Positions 7,787 through 16,308 of a stretch of DNA of 38,330 nt are shown piece by piece. Position 1 is the stretch's first letter. Each line of letters starts with the position of its first letter. The notes under the pieces were generated by a model that had not been told where the DNA came from, made no database searches, and saw only the letters and a program-made list of their open reading frames with translations. Source of the stretch: Fibrobacter sp. (GTDB lineage Bacteria; Fibrobacterota; Fibrobacteria; Fibrobacterales; Fibrobacteraceae); NCBI GenBank assembly GCA_024399035.1, contig JAKSID010000025.1, positions 1 to 38,330 on the forward strand. Direction: 5' to 3'. The translations under genes and the position numbers were made by a program.

Positions 7787-9370
7787 ATGAATAAAGCCGC
7801 CATTATTGTCGCCGTCAGTATGTTGCTCAGCCGCGTGCTGGGAATTTTCCGCGAAATGCTCTTGGCCCACGCCGCCGGCGTGTCTCTCGAAAAGAACGCC
7901 CTGGACCTGGCCTTCATGATTCCCGACATTTTGAATCACGTAGTCAGCACCGGATTCTTGAGCATCATCTTTATCCCAATTTTCACCGGTTACAAGGTGG
8001 CGGGCGACGAAGAAAAGAGCTGGAAATTCTTTAGCAATGTGCTGAACACCTTTGGTATGGCCTTGCTCATTCTGGTGGTGCCCGCGTTTATCTTTATGCC
8101 GGAGCTGTTGGAGCTCTTGACTGTAGACGGCGCCACTCTCGAGTTGATTGCACGCGCTACCTACTACGGACGAATTATTTTGCCGGGTCAGATTTTCATT
8201 TTTGTGGGTAGCATTCTGGTGGCAGTACAGCACACCCGCAAGCAGTTCCTGATTCCTTCCCTCACCGGCTTGATTTACAATGTGGCCATCGTGGGCGGCG
8301 GTCTCGCTGGCATCCTTTTAGGACAAGCTAACGGCGTAAACTACGGCCTGGAAGGCTTTGCCTGGGGCGTGCCCGTCGGAAGCTTTATCGGATTCTTCGC
8401 CTTGCAGATTTTTGGTGCAAAGCGCGGCGGCGTAAAGTACGAACTGATTTTGCAGCCCACTCATCCCGACATTGTCCGCTACTTTAAGATGATGATTCCC
8501 ATGTCCCTGGGCGTTGGCTCCATGTTCGGCCTTGAATTCATTATCCGTAGCTTTGGTAGTAGCTTTGGCACCAGCGGCATTTCTAGCTTGAACTACGCCT
8601 ACCGCGTGATGTACACCCTGGTGGCTGTGTTCGGATTCTCCGTTTCTGTCACAAGCTACCCCGACATGGCTCGCCTGGTAAAGGAAGGCCAGATTTCTCA
8701 GCTGAACGAAAAAATCTGGAAGAGCCTCTCTCGCATGTTCTGTATTTTGATCCCTGCGGTTGTGGCCGTATGGGCCCTCTCCTTCCCCGCAGTGCGAATC
8801 CTTTTTGAACGTGGCGCCTTCCATCGCGAAACCACCGAAGCCATTACCGAGATTCTCCGCTGGTACTTGCCCGTAAGCCTGGGCCTTTGCCTGCAGGCAG
8901 TTCTGGTCCGTAGCTTCTACGCTGCAGAACGCATGTGGCTCCCCACCTTGCTGAACACCGGCATCTTCGCAGCCACTATCCCCGCCTACATTTTGCTGGG
9001 CGAACCTCTGGGTATCAAGAGCGTGCCTATCATCGGTGCAACCGGCGCAATCCTCCAGGTAGTCTCCATGATCTACATGTGGGCAAAGAAGAACGGTACC
9101 GACGGTATGAAGAGTGCCTTGATGAACATGGGCCGCGCCCTCATCGCATTCGGCATCATGATCGTTGCAGCCCTTGGCCTTGACCACCTGACCTATGACT
9201 TTGTTCGTAATACAAACCTTGTGGTGCTCATCATCTACAGCTGCGTTGCAGGCGTTATCCTGCTGGGCGTAACACTTGTGATCCAGAAGTTCCTTGGCAG
9301 CAAGGACGCCGGCGATATCCTGAACGAATTGCTGGGCAAGGTGCTCCGCAAGCTCCACTTGAAGAAGTAA
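7787..9370 (+). CDS. murJ: lipid II flippase MurJ (MviN family)
   Basis: MurJ moves lipid II, the peptidoglycan precursor, across the cytoplasmic membrane. This 527-residue protein has the family's N-terminal signature around SRVLGIFREMLLAHAAG, then a dozen or more hydrophobic helices, including the NHVVSTGFLSIIFIPIF region, and a Lys-rich C terminus. Length fits the family (about 510-530). The ATG at 7787 gives the standard MurJ N terminus; no clear Shine-Dalgarno sequence precedes it. The gene is monocistronic here, divergent from an outer-membrane protein, with about 190 bases before the next hairpin. Confidence 0.93.
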   Translation: MNKAAIIVAVSMLLSRVLGIFREMLLAHAAGVSLEKNALDLAFMIPDILNHVVSTGFLSIIFIPIFTGYKVAGDEEKSWKFFSNVLNTFGMALLILVVPAFIFMPELLELLTVDGATLELIARATYYGRIILPGQIFIFVGSILVAVQHTRKQFLIPSLTGLIYNVAIVGGGLAGILLGQANGVNYGLEGFAWGVPVGSFIGFFALQIFGAKRGGVKYELILQPTHPDIVRYFKMMIPMSLGVGSMFGLEFIIRSFGSSFGTSGISSLNYAYRVMYTLVAVFGFSVSVTSYPDMARLVKEGQISQLNEKIWKSLSRMFCILIPAVVAVWALSFPAVRILFERGAFHRETTEAITEILRWYLPVSLGLCLQAVLVRSFYAAERMWLPTLLNTGIFAATIPAYILLGEPLGIKSVPIIGATGAILQVVSMIYMWAKKNGTDGMKSALMNMGRALIAFGIMIVAALGLDHLTYDFVRNTNLVVLIIYSCVAGVILLGVTLVIQKFLGSKDAGDILNELLGKVLRKLHLKK

Positions 9371-9468
9371 TCACTTTTCAAAATGTAATCTACGTCACAT
9401 CGGCATTAATATATCCAGCAACTTTTATTTCAATCCCCCCATTTTCTTGCAAATTAAACTATCTTTGC

Positions 9469-9497
9469 TTGCGAAGAAACAAATTATTTGTTATAAA
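9469..9497 (+). promoter_or_regulatory. sigma70-like promoter of a candidate small RNA
   Basis: TTGCGA (9469-9474) and TATAAA (9492-9497) are exactly 17 bases apart. Predicted start is near 9504. Confidence 0.45.
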
Positions 9498-9503
9498 TGA
9501 TTT

Positions 9504-9606
9504 GTAGAAAATAAAGAGTTTTGTCTGGACAGACATAAAAGGTCCTCCTAACCCCCAAAAAGCTCTCGACGGCTCCGGCTGTCGGGAGTTTTTTTTATTT
9601 TCTTGT
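9504..9606 (+). ncRNA. candidate small RNA or leader RNA with CCUCCU motif
   Basis: A ~100-base transcript is predicted between a 17-bp-spaced promoter and a strong intrinsic terminator. It contains a small hairpin (GTCTG GA CAGAC, 9533-9544) and an unpaired C-rich segment with CCTCCT at 9554-9559, the anti-Shine-Dalgarno sequence, so it could pair with ribosome binding sites. No ORF lies inside. It could instead be the terminated leader of the lipoprotein gene at 9641. The family is not recognised. Confidence 0.35.
9573..9606 (+). terminator. intrinsic terminator of the small RNA candidate
   Basis: CTCTCGAC, ten-base loop, GTCGGGAG, then a run of eight T residues. Confidence 0.8.
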
Positions 9607-9640
9607 ACATCGATGTAGCGCTTCGGCGAAGGAGACGTTT

Positions 9641-10111
9641 ATGAAAATCATGATGAAGATTATCGCTGTCTTTTTGGCGGTTACTGTGACTGTCTCCATG
9701 ACCGGCTGCGCCTACACCCATCCGAATCCCATTCTGCGTGACGCCTCCTATGGGGCAACTGCAGGTGCATTGCCAGGCCTCGCCATGATGGCTCTTTTGG
9801 ATGAGGTGGATGATGACGGCGAGACCACGGATGACGAACTGAATTTCTTCGGATTGTCTCTGATCGTTCTTGGAGGCGGCGCTGTCATAGGACTGGCCCT
9901 GGGTGCAGTCGTCGGTGTGTTCCATTGGATGTACCAGACGGCCACATGGGAACCGCCCGAAGAAGAAGCAACGAGGATCGAACCCGCTGCAGTCCAGCAA
10001 GTTGAAACCGAAGCTGCGGAAGATGCTGCAATCGAAGAACCTGCAGCTGTAGAAACTGCAGGCGAAGATATAGCCGAAGAGGATTACGCTCCTCAAGCTA
10101 TCACAAGATAA
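9641..10111 (+). CDS. small glycine-rich lipoprotein with acidic tail
   Basis: This 156-residue protein has a lipoprotein signal (MTGCAY, lipid Cys at 23) and a good ribosome binding site (AAGGAG). After a short region the chain has an Asp/Glu cluster (DEVDDDGETTDDE) and one strongly hydrophobic Gly-rich stretch (about 68-95) that could be a membrane hairpin, reminiscent of glycine-zipper lipoproteins. The last 55 residues are mostly Glu, Ala, Val and Pro in repeated EEPAAVE/ETAxED units. No neighbour shares the strand closely. Function is unknown. Confidence 0.75.
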   Translation: MKIMMKIIAVFLAVTVTVSMTGCAYTHPNPILRDASYGATAGALPGLAMMALLDEVDDDGETTDDELNFFGLSLIVLGGGAVIGLALGAVVGVFHWMYQTATWEPPEEEATRIEPAAVQQVETEAAEDAAIEEPAAVETAGEDIAEEDYAPQAITR

Positions 10112-10195
10112 AAAGCCGCGGCAGTTGCGCCGCGACAAAAGCATCGCAACAAAAGCGTCGCGACCTCTTTCAAATAATCTGAATTTCTAACTGCG

Positions 10196-11614
10196 TTACT
10201 TTATCGTAACTCTGGCAGTCATGGATTGGCCTTGGCCACGAATCACAACCATGTAGTTGCCGGGAGCAAGCTGTGCGCCATTCACAACCTGACCCATGGA
10301 GCTGACGATGCTTACAGTTGCGCCTGCGTCCACGCCGGAGACGTGTATAGAGCGGCCATCCACATTGATGCGTGGCATTGAAAAGCGCAGACTCAGCGGA
10401 GCCTTGATAGCTGCAGGGTCCTTTACGCCAGTGCTGTCACCAACTGCAGTGGAATCCTTACCTGCAACGGGGTCCTTATCCGCGCTGCCGTCGTACTTGC
10501 CGCTCTCGTCTTCGTACAAAGGCGCCATCGCTTCTGCCCAAAGGCGGTGCATGCTGGCAGCACCCTTTTCTGCAGGGTGCACGCCATCGCTTGTAGAAAG
10601 TTCCTCGGGATGCTTGGAGAAGTAATCGAAGAAATCAGGCCCCTTAGGCAAATTGTTCGCCTCAGTCAGTTCATCAATCGCCTTCAGGAAATCTTCATGG
10701 ACTTGCCACTTGGCCACGTCGGGATTCGTTGCTATCATGCGGGCGATAACGGGAATCACGTTATGAGCCTTGGCGGTATCGATGATTTCTTGCATGTTCT
10801 TCTTGAAAAACGGCACTTTGTCATTGGTACCGCCCCAGGCATCATTGGTACCCATCTCGATGGCCCAGAACTTTACGTTCCCCACATACTCGCCATAATA
10901 CTTTAAGCCTTCCACAACGCCACTACTGGTCACGCATCCGATACCGCCACGAAGCATCACTGGGTAATAATCGGGATACCGCGCATGGATCAACTGCGAA
11001 AAACTGGAGTCCACCTCCATCTGCTTGATGCCCATCTGGCTAATGCTTGTGCCCATAAAGAACCAGGTGTCGTTACCGCCATTGCTCATATCGTAGGCGC
11101 CCACTTCTTCAAGATTCTTGACGGCCTCGTCGGCAACAATACGGAACCAGGACTTCCCTGCAAAATCAATGGCGAGGCCGCGACTCATGGCTCCGCTCTC
11201 GCCCACTTCTGCAACTGTTTCCCAGTCACCATCGGTACCGTTGGTGGAGTTGGCCGAAGTCATGACCTTGAAATTCTGAAGATTGCTCCCCGCCGTAGGA
11301 TTGTGCTGGCAACTTGCAGCATGCACGTACTGATCGCCCACCCAGGCTTCGTCACCGCGGGTTTCCCAAGTAATAAAAAGCTTGGTAGGACCCTCGCCCA
11401 CATTCAATGCGAAATCCGTTGCAGAGGCCACCTGGTTAAAATCCAAGTGACCGTCGGTATAGACTTCGGGTTTCCAGTTGGTATTGACGGCTCCACCTAC
11501 ATAAAGGCTCTTGCCGATACTCAAGTTCGGGTTCGGGGTAATGGCTTGCGCAGTTGCCGTCAAACCAAGTACACATGCCGCCATCATTATGCGACCATCA
11601 AACATCCTTATCAT
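10196..11614 (-). CDS. secreted SGNH/GDSL-family esterase with type IX secretion tail
   Basis: This 472-residue protein probably removes ester groups (such as acetyl) from plant polysaccharides. Residues 1-24 are a signal peptide. Residues about 28-175 look like a beta-sandwich, possibly carbohydrate-binding. The SGNH hydrolase domain spans about 184-367: block I is FFMGTSIS (nucleophile Ser190, with Thr instead of the usual Asp of GDS), block III is GTND (255-258) and block V is DGVHP (Asp343, His346). A Lys/Asp/Ser/Thr-rich linker (370-405) leads to a ~65-residue C-terminal domain with the SMGQVV and PGNYMVVI pattern of type IX secretion sorting domains. The start at 11614 is chosen from GGAG seven bases upstream. 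It sits beside two GH45 genes on the same strand, but a terminator separates them. Confidence 0.82.
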   Translation of the reverse strand: MIRMFDGRIMMAACVLGLTATAQAITPNPNLSIGKSLYVGGAVNTNWKPEVYTDGHLDFNQVASATDFALNVGEGPTKLFITWETRGDEAWVGDQYVHAASCQHNPTAGSNLQNFKVMTSANSTNGTDGDWETVAEVGESGAMSRGLAIDFAGKSWFRIVADEAVKNLEEVGAYDMSNGGNDTWFFMGTSISQMGIKQMEVDSSFSQLIHARYPDYYPVMLRGGIGCVTSSGVVEGLKYYGEYVGNVKFWAIEMGTNDAWGGTNDKVPFFKKNMQEIIDTAKAHNVIPVIARMIATNPDVAKWQVHEDFLKAIDELTEANNLPKGPDFFDYFSKHPEELSTSDGVHPAEKGAASMHRLWAEAMAPLYEDESGKYDGSADKDPVAGKDSTAVGDSTGVKDPAAIKAPLSLRFSMPRINVDGRSIHVSGVDAGATVSIVSSMGQVVNGAQLAPGNYMVVIRGQGQSMTARVTIK

Positions 11615-11756
11615 AAACACACTCCAATTGCGACAACTTTCTGCACACATTGCAGTCTCATCCACATCGCGGTATAAAAATATTCTTGTTTTTGAAAAAA
11701 CATGAAGTTTTTTTCGTGATTTGTGTAGACATCGTTGGACAAGCAACAACAAAAAA

Positions 11757-11783
11757 AGGCCCCGCGAATTTATCGCGAGACCT
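11757..11783 (-). terminator. intrinsic terminator of the minus-strand GH45 pair
   Basis: On the minus strand AGGTCTCGCGA, loop, TTCGCGGGGCCT, then seven T residues. Confidence 0.8.
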
Positions 11784-11822
11784 AAATTCTATTGAGTTCG
11801 TTGAGATTTTCTAAGAACTCAA

Positions 11823-13214
11823 TTACTGACCTGCATCGCAGCCGGCACTGGGACTGACCCAGCCATCAGCATTTGCAGGTCCCTCGCCCGCCTTCCAGCA
11901 ATGCAACGTATCCAGTGCATCACCTTCCTTGAAAGTGGACCAGTCAGTCTGCTTCTTGATGTTGGTTTCGGGAGTGGTATTGATTCGGGTCATGTAATGA
12001 TCGATCAGGTACTGGGGGCATTCCACTTCTTCGATGTAGTAAGTGGGATTATCCGCAGCCATATACCATTCGGCAAACCATTTGCAACCGCGAAGCAAGT
12101 TGGGCAGGCCCGCATTGCCAAAGGCAGCGTCGCACATTTTGTTGATGCAGGTCTGGTAACAATCCAGGGAACCTTCAGTACCGCAGTTATCGCCCTTCTG
12201 GCATTCGGTCAGGAAGCCGCCAAAACCTGCGCCCCAATTCACGTTCTTGCCATTCACCTGAACAGAAAGAGCATCAAAGGCACCAACGCCGCCACCCGGC
12301 ACCATCAAGTCGAACTGGCCTGCAGGAAGAGCGGCATTGCCACCAGCCACGTCGTGACCGATGTTAGAAGCCATCACAACCATGTGCTTACCCTTAAGGG
12401 CCTTGTGGGTTGCCTTGGGCGGGTTAACATCCATTTCGTCCTTGAAGTGACCATCGTACTGCAAGTGGTAGCACTTACCGCACTTACCGTCGGCAGTGCC
12501 TGCAACGTAGGCATAGGCCAGAGTATCGTTCACCGCAATAGGAGCCATGTCGGTACAGGTGAATACACCCTTTTCCTTTTCATCGCCGCAAGCACTTCGG
12601 GTACCTTCGTAACCAAACCAGGAATGGTTCACATTACCCAATGTGAAAGTGGGAACCTCAACATCGTGAATGTTGCAGTTACGGGACATTCTCATGTCCG
12701 CCTCGTATGCCTCGACGGAAGAAGTATCTGCACGGGTCACGTCGTTGCTGCTTTCTCTAAGCCAGGAACAATGAGGCTTACAGGCATCCCAGTAACGGGT
12801 GTTCCAGCCACGCTTTGCGGTAGCGGAAATGTCCTTGGTGTATTCCGGAGACGGGGCACCGTAGGATTCAATGGTGGGGAAACCGCTGGCATCAAGCTCC
12901 ACCTTGCCGGCGCTAGAACTTGCGGGAGTTTCGCCCGGCTGCGAACCGCTGGAACCCACACCAGGTTGAGAACCAGAAGACGTAACGGCAGAAGAAGATC
13001 CAGGAACCAAGGAGTTGGAGGATCCGATAACCGAGCCGGAAGATGCCGGAACGGAGCCGGAGGACAGTTCGCCCTCGAGCCCCCCGACGACAGAACTGGA
13101 AGAAAGATTTCCATCGCCAGGATTAGACGGGTTGTCATCGCCACAGGCAACAAATGCACCGACCAGAGCCAATGCGCCTGCTGCCACCAAACCTTTCTTA
13201 AACGGATGCTTCAT
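11823..13214 (-). CDS. GH45 family endoglucanase-like lipoprotein (third paralogue)
   Basis: This 463-residue lipoprotein (lipobox FVAC, Cys24) has a Ser/Gly linker (about 35-105) with repeated SGSQPG units and a GH45 domain (about 133-405). Catalytic signatures are TRYWDACKPHCSW with Asp143 and QFDLMVPGGG with Asp302. Compared with the plus-strand pair it carries a ~60-residue insert after the signature (around 155-220, with CNIHDVEVPTF) and a C-terminal extension of about 55 residues, both shared with its upstream neighbour. It begins 13 bases after the stop of that neighbour, so the two are almost certainly co-transcribed and arose by tandem duplication; the signal peptide and NPSNPGDG segment are nearly identical. 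Confidence 0.9.
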   Translation of the reverse strand: MKHPFKKGLVAAGALALVGAFVACGDDNPSNPGDGNLSSSSVVGGLEGELSSGSVPASSGSVIGSSNSLVPGSSSAVTSSGSQPGVGSSGSQPGETPASSSAGKVELDASGFPTIESYGAPSPEYTKDISATAKRGWNTRYWDACKPHCSWLRESSNDVTRADTSSVEAYEADMRMSRNCNIHDVEVPTFTLGNVNHSWFGYEGTRSACGDEKEKGVFTCTDMAPIAVNDTLAYAYVAGTADGKCGKCYHLQYDGHFKDEMDVNPPKATHKALKGKHMVVMASNIGHDVAGGNAALPAGQFDLMVPGGGVGAFDALSVQVNGKNVNWGAGFGGFLTECQKGDNCGTEGSLDCYQTCINKMCDAAFGNAGLPNLLRGCKWFAEWYMAADNPTYYIEEVECPQYLIDHYMTRINTTPETNIKKQTDWSTFKEGDALDTLHCWKAGEGPANADGWVSPSAGCDAGQ

Positions 13215-13227
13215 GCGCTTTACCTAA

Positions 13228-14568
13228 CTAGTAAGATTTTGCCTTGTCTGCAGCCAACTTTTCAGGATCGCAGAATTCACCCTGATCATTCTTGGTTCTG
13301 CTGCAAGCATCGGTAGTGATAAACTCGCCGCCAGTGTACTTGTCCCAGTTCTCAGAGTACAGAACGTTTGTCTCAAGAGTGGTACTGATAGTCGTCGTGT
13401 ACTTATCCACCAAGTACTGGGGGCATTCCACTTCTTCCCAAACGAAGGAGGGATTGTCTGCAGCTTCGAAGAATGTGGCAAGCCATTTACAACCACGGTT
13501 CAGGTGGGGCCACTGGGTGGAATCAAACACAGATTCGCACATAGTCATGACACATTCCTGGTACTGTTCCTTGGTAACCTGCCAGTAGCCAAGCTGCTGC
13601 ATGCAATAGCTCAAGACGCCGCCATTGTTGCTTCCCAGTTCTTCGGGAGACTTACCGACCTGTGTAGAGAGGGCGTTAAAGATACCCACACCACCACCGG
13701 GCACAAGCAGGTCAAACTGAGTGGTACCGGCATCCACGTCATGACCGATGTTAGAGGCCATAACGATCATGTGCTTACCCTTAAGGGCCAGGTGAGTATC
13801 CTTTACGTCGGGGTTGCCAGTAGCAGCACCGTTATTGGTACTACCGTCATACTGCAAGTGATAGCACTTGCCGCAGCCCTGGTTGCTAGGGCCAGCCACA
13901 AAGCCATAGGACAAAGTATCGTTCACCTGGATAGGAGCCATGTCCGTACAAGTGAAGGAGCCGCCTGCGCCAACTTCACAAGAGCTGGGCACGCCTTCCA
14001 TACCCCACCAGTAACGTTCAAGGCCTCTGCTCAGGGAGAAGGTGGGAATTTCAATGTCGTGGATGTTGCAGTTTCTTACGGTATAACCTGCGGCAGCGTA
14101 TGCGGCCTGGCTGGAGGTATCCACATTGTCCATCCAGCTGCAATGAGGCTTGCAGGAATCCCAGTAGCGAGAGTTCCAGCCCTTATTTGTTGTTCCGGAG
14201 GCAAGAAGGTTGGTATAGGATGCGACCGGGTACTTCTTGATATCTTCTTCGGGATTGCCAGTAGGCTTTACAGGTTCTGCGCTGCTGGAGCTTGCCACAG
14301 GAGCAGTTGCACTGGAACCGGGCACAGGATTAGAATCTGAAGAGCCCGGAATAGAAGCGGAACTTCCAGGAACGTTAGCGCTGGAACCAGCGACAGGTAC
14401 GGAACCAGAAGAACCCGGAACAGTTGCGCTAGAACCAATCACAGAAGCAGAATCAGAGGAAATACCATCGCCAGGATTGGACGGATTGTCATCACCGCAA
14501 GCCACCAAGGCGCCAACCATGGCCAGCGCACCGACTGCCACTAAACTCTTGTAAAAAGAATGCTTCAT
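13228..14568 (-). CDS. GH45 family endoglucanase-like lipoprotein (fourth paralogue)
   Basis: This 446-residue lipoprotein (LVAC, Cys24) is the first gene of the minus-strand GH45 pair. A linker (about 35-100) is built from VPGSSA-like hexapeptides. The GH45 domain (128-390) has SRYWDSCKPHCSW with Asp137 and QFDLLVPGGG with Asp286, plus the same CNIHDIEIPTF insert and C-terminal extension (after VDKYTTTI) as the third paralogue. AGAGG lies just upstream of the ATG. The divergent intergenic region to the next lipoprotein carries a TATATTTT motif. It lacks the N-terminal module of the plus-strand pair. Confidence 0.9.
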   Translation of the reverse strand: MKHSFYKSLVAVGALAMVGALVACGDDNPSNPGDGISSDSASVIGSSATVPGSSGSVPVAGSSANVPGSSASIPGSSDSNPVPGSSATAPVASSSSAEPVKPTGNPEEDIKKYPVASYTNLLASGTTNKGWNSRYWDSCKPHCSWMDNVDTSSQAAYAAAGYTVRNCNIHDIEIPTFSLSRGLERYWWGMEGVPSSCEVGAGGSFTCTDMAPIQVNDTLSYGFVAGPSNQGCGKCYHLQYDGSTNNGAATGNPDVKDTHLALKGKHMIVMASNIGHDVDAGTTQFDLLVPGGGVGIFNALSTQVGKSPEELGSNNGGVLSYCMQQLGYWQVTKEQYQECVMTMCESVFDSTQWPHLNRGCKWLATFFEAADNPSFVWEEVECPQYLVDKYTTTISTTLETNVLYSENWDKYTGGEFITTDACSRTKNDQGEFCDPEKLAADKAKSY

Positions 14569-14625
14569 AGAACCTCTTTTTTTGCGCCACGTACACCAAA
14601 CACAGCGCTAATCACGTTTGGGGTA

Positions 14626-14633
14626 AAAATATA
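14626..14633 (-). promoter_or_regulatory. TAnnTTTn-type promoter motif of the minus-strand GH45 pair
   Basis: TATATTTT (minus strand) is followed by TACC, as in several other motif copies. The predicted leader is about 50 bases with a Shine-Dalgarno sequence. Confidence 0.4.
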
Positions 14634-14858
14634 TTATCGTCCGCCATTTTCAAACAGTTGACGCCTTTTTGAAAGGTTAAAATGTTCCCGATTCGTACCC
14701 AGCGCCTATATAAAACGGCTTGTATCATTTAGAACATTTATTTTACAACTTTAGTCTGAAAACGCAATTTTTGCCAATTTTCCTTGTTTTTTTCATCTAA
14801 AAAGATATTATTGGAATATAAGGTAAGGACAAGGAAGGATAAACGCCCCGGAGGAGTA

Positions 14859-16094
14859 ATGAACAAGATTTTCCCTCTTTTTACTGTGGCAGCCTTCGCC
14901 GTAATGGCAGCTGTGACCGCTTGCGACAGTACCTCAGGAAACGGCCCCTCGAACGGAAGAACTGTCGGTGAATTCGAGACAAAGAACTGCGATGGAAACT
15001 TCAACTCAAGGTTCCCGGTTTCAGAGGCACTCCTGTTCCAGGAAGACGGATCCTACAAGATAGAGATCAAGAGCCAAAAACTGCACTGCTATTCCGAAGG
15101 CGCCCACAGCGAATGGGAGTGGAGCGGAGACTCCTTGAACCTCTACACCGTCAACGACGGCATTCCTGCCAGTTGCTCCGTTGTTTGCGACCTGATTTTT
15201 GACGTAGGTGAAAAGGAAGCGGCCGCCAAGGCGTTCACGTTCAACAACGATCCCTTCAAACTGGTGACAGAATACTCCCCGGAAGAAAAAGAACAAACCT
15301 CATGGTTTACCATCAGCACCTGCAAGGACAATTCTCTTGACGACGGCCTTACCAACAGCCTGTACAAACCTGGATTAGCTCAAAAGACCGAACTAGAAGG
15401 GAACATGTACCAGATCACCATTCCCAACGTACCAGGGAATTGCGGCATGGATCCAGACCAAGTCAGCTTTACTTACGACTACAAGCTAGACCTTGTTGCC
15501 AAGACCATGACCTTGATTATCGACCTTAAGGACAGCAGCCCCCAGGCCAACTGCGTATGCAATTTTGACATGAGCTTTAAGGGCCCTTATGAATTCGGTA
15601 AGGCAGACTATGTCTCCTTGCTGGGAACCACCTACCGCTTTGAAGGCACCGTCGTGGACACCACCGTAGCAGACACCACTTCCCGCGATACCGTCAAAGC
15701 GCCTGCATTCATTCCCACCGAAAAAACGGCAGGCCTGACCCTCATGGAAACAAATCAGTACGGCATAGGCAAGGGTGAATGCAAAGAAAATAAATCCGAA
15801 TACGAAAAGATACACGAAGAAATGGATCGTGATTACGAACTTCCCACCGCCTATCTGATTAGCGATGGCAAGCGCTATCAGATTCTATTCAAGGATGTTG
15901 AAGACTACTGCGACGTTCAAGCAGAAATTTCCATGGACTTCGAGAACAACTGGATTGGCATCAGCTATAGCAACGACGCCATCGTATCCAAGTGCACCTG
16001 CACCTACGACCACTACTTCGATATCGACCCGAACATCGCTCCCAAGATTTATGACGCATCATTCAAGGGTGTTGAATACGACGTCGTACGCTAG
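14859..16094 (+). CDS. lipoprotein of unknown function with three related units
   Basis: This 411-residue lipoprotein (VTAC, Cys22) starts at 14859, after GGAGGAG. The mature part looks like three diverged units of roughly 110-130 residues. Each ends in a Cys-x-Cys or similar pair followed by beta-strand-like sequence: SCSVVCDLIFDV, NCVCNFDMSF and KCTCTYDHYFDI. The second and third units also share a CG/CD..Q.S/E.S.DY pattern. A Thr/Asp-rich spacer (VDTTVADTTSRDT) separates units two and three. No enzyme motif is seen. The gene is divergent from the minus-strand GH45 pair and ends in a terminator. Likely a Fibrobacter-specific outer-membrane lipoprotein; function unknown. Confidence 0.75.
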   Translation: MNKIFPLFTVAAFAVMAAVTACDSTSGNGPSNGRTVGEFETKNCDGNFNSRFPVSEALLFQEDGSYKIEIKSQKLHCYSEGAHSEWEWSGDSLNLYTVNDGIPASCSVVCDLIFDVGEKEAAAKAFTFNNDPFKLVTEYSPEEKEQTSWFTISTCKDNSLDDGLTNSLYKPGLAQKTELEGNMYQITIPNVPGNCGMDPDQVSFTYDYKLDLVAKTMTLIIDLKDSSPQANCVCNFDMSFKGPYEFGKADYVSLLGTTYRFEGTVVDTTVADTTSRDTVKAPAFIPTEKTAGLTLMETNQYGIGKGECKENKSEYEKIHEEMDRDYELPTAYLISDGKRYQILFKDVEDYCDVQAEISMDFENNWIGISYSNDAIVSKCTCTYDHYFDIDPNIAPKIYDASFKGVEYDVVR

Positions 16095-16101
16095 TACAAA
16101 A

Positions 16102-16137
16102 AAAGGGCTGCCTTAGAAACCTAATGGCAGTCCTTTT
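16102..16137 (+). terminator. intrinsic terminator of the three-unit lipoprotein gene
   Basis: AAAGGGCTGCC, 13-base loop, GGCAGTCCTTTT. Confidence 0.7.
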
Positions 16138-16147
16138 AATCTTGCTA

Positions 16148-16188
16148 GATCCTTCACTTCACCACTTCGTGGCTCCGTTCAGGATGAC
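16148..16188 (+). repeat. dispersed palindromic element (GATCCTTC...CAGGATGAC type)
   Basis: GATCCTTC, then a CCACTTCGTGG hairpin, then CAGGATGAC. It is related to the element at 5084-5118. Confidence 0.5.
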
Positions 16189-16253
16189 ACTCGGGAGAGG
16201 AGGCCGCGCCTCATCCCCCTGCATATTAATTGCAACTTTGTTGCATTGATAAT

Positions 16254-16308
16254 CGGTTCGGAAATGTCCGTGCAAGCACGGCCGCTTCTCTCACCTCATA
16301 TCAATTAA
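16254..16308 (-). repeat. structured dispersed element, copy B
   Basis: On the minus strand the order is TTAATTGATATG, AGGTGAG, spacer, the hairpin CCGTGCTTGCACGG (16281..16268), then CCGAACCG. The layout matches copy A at 6821-6880, with the same TGCTTGCA centre and a different but paired stem. It begins at the purM stop codon. A further inverted repeat TGCAAC/GTTGCA lies next to it (16231-16245). Confidence 0.55.
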
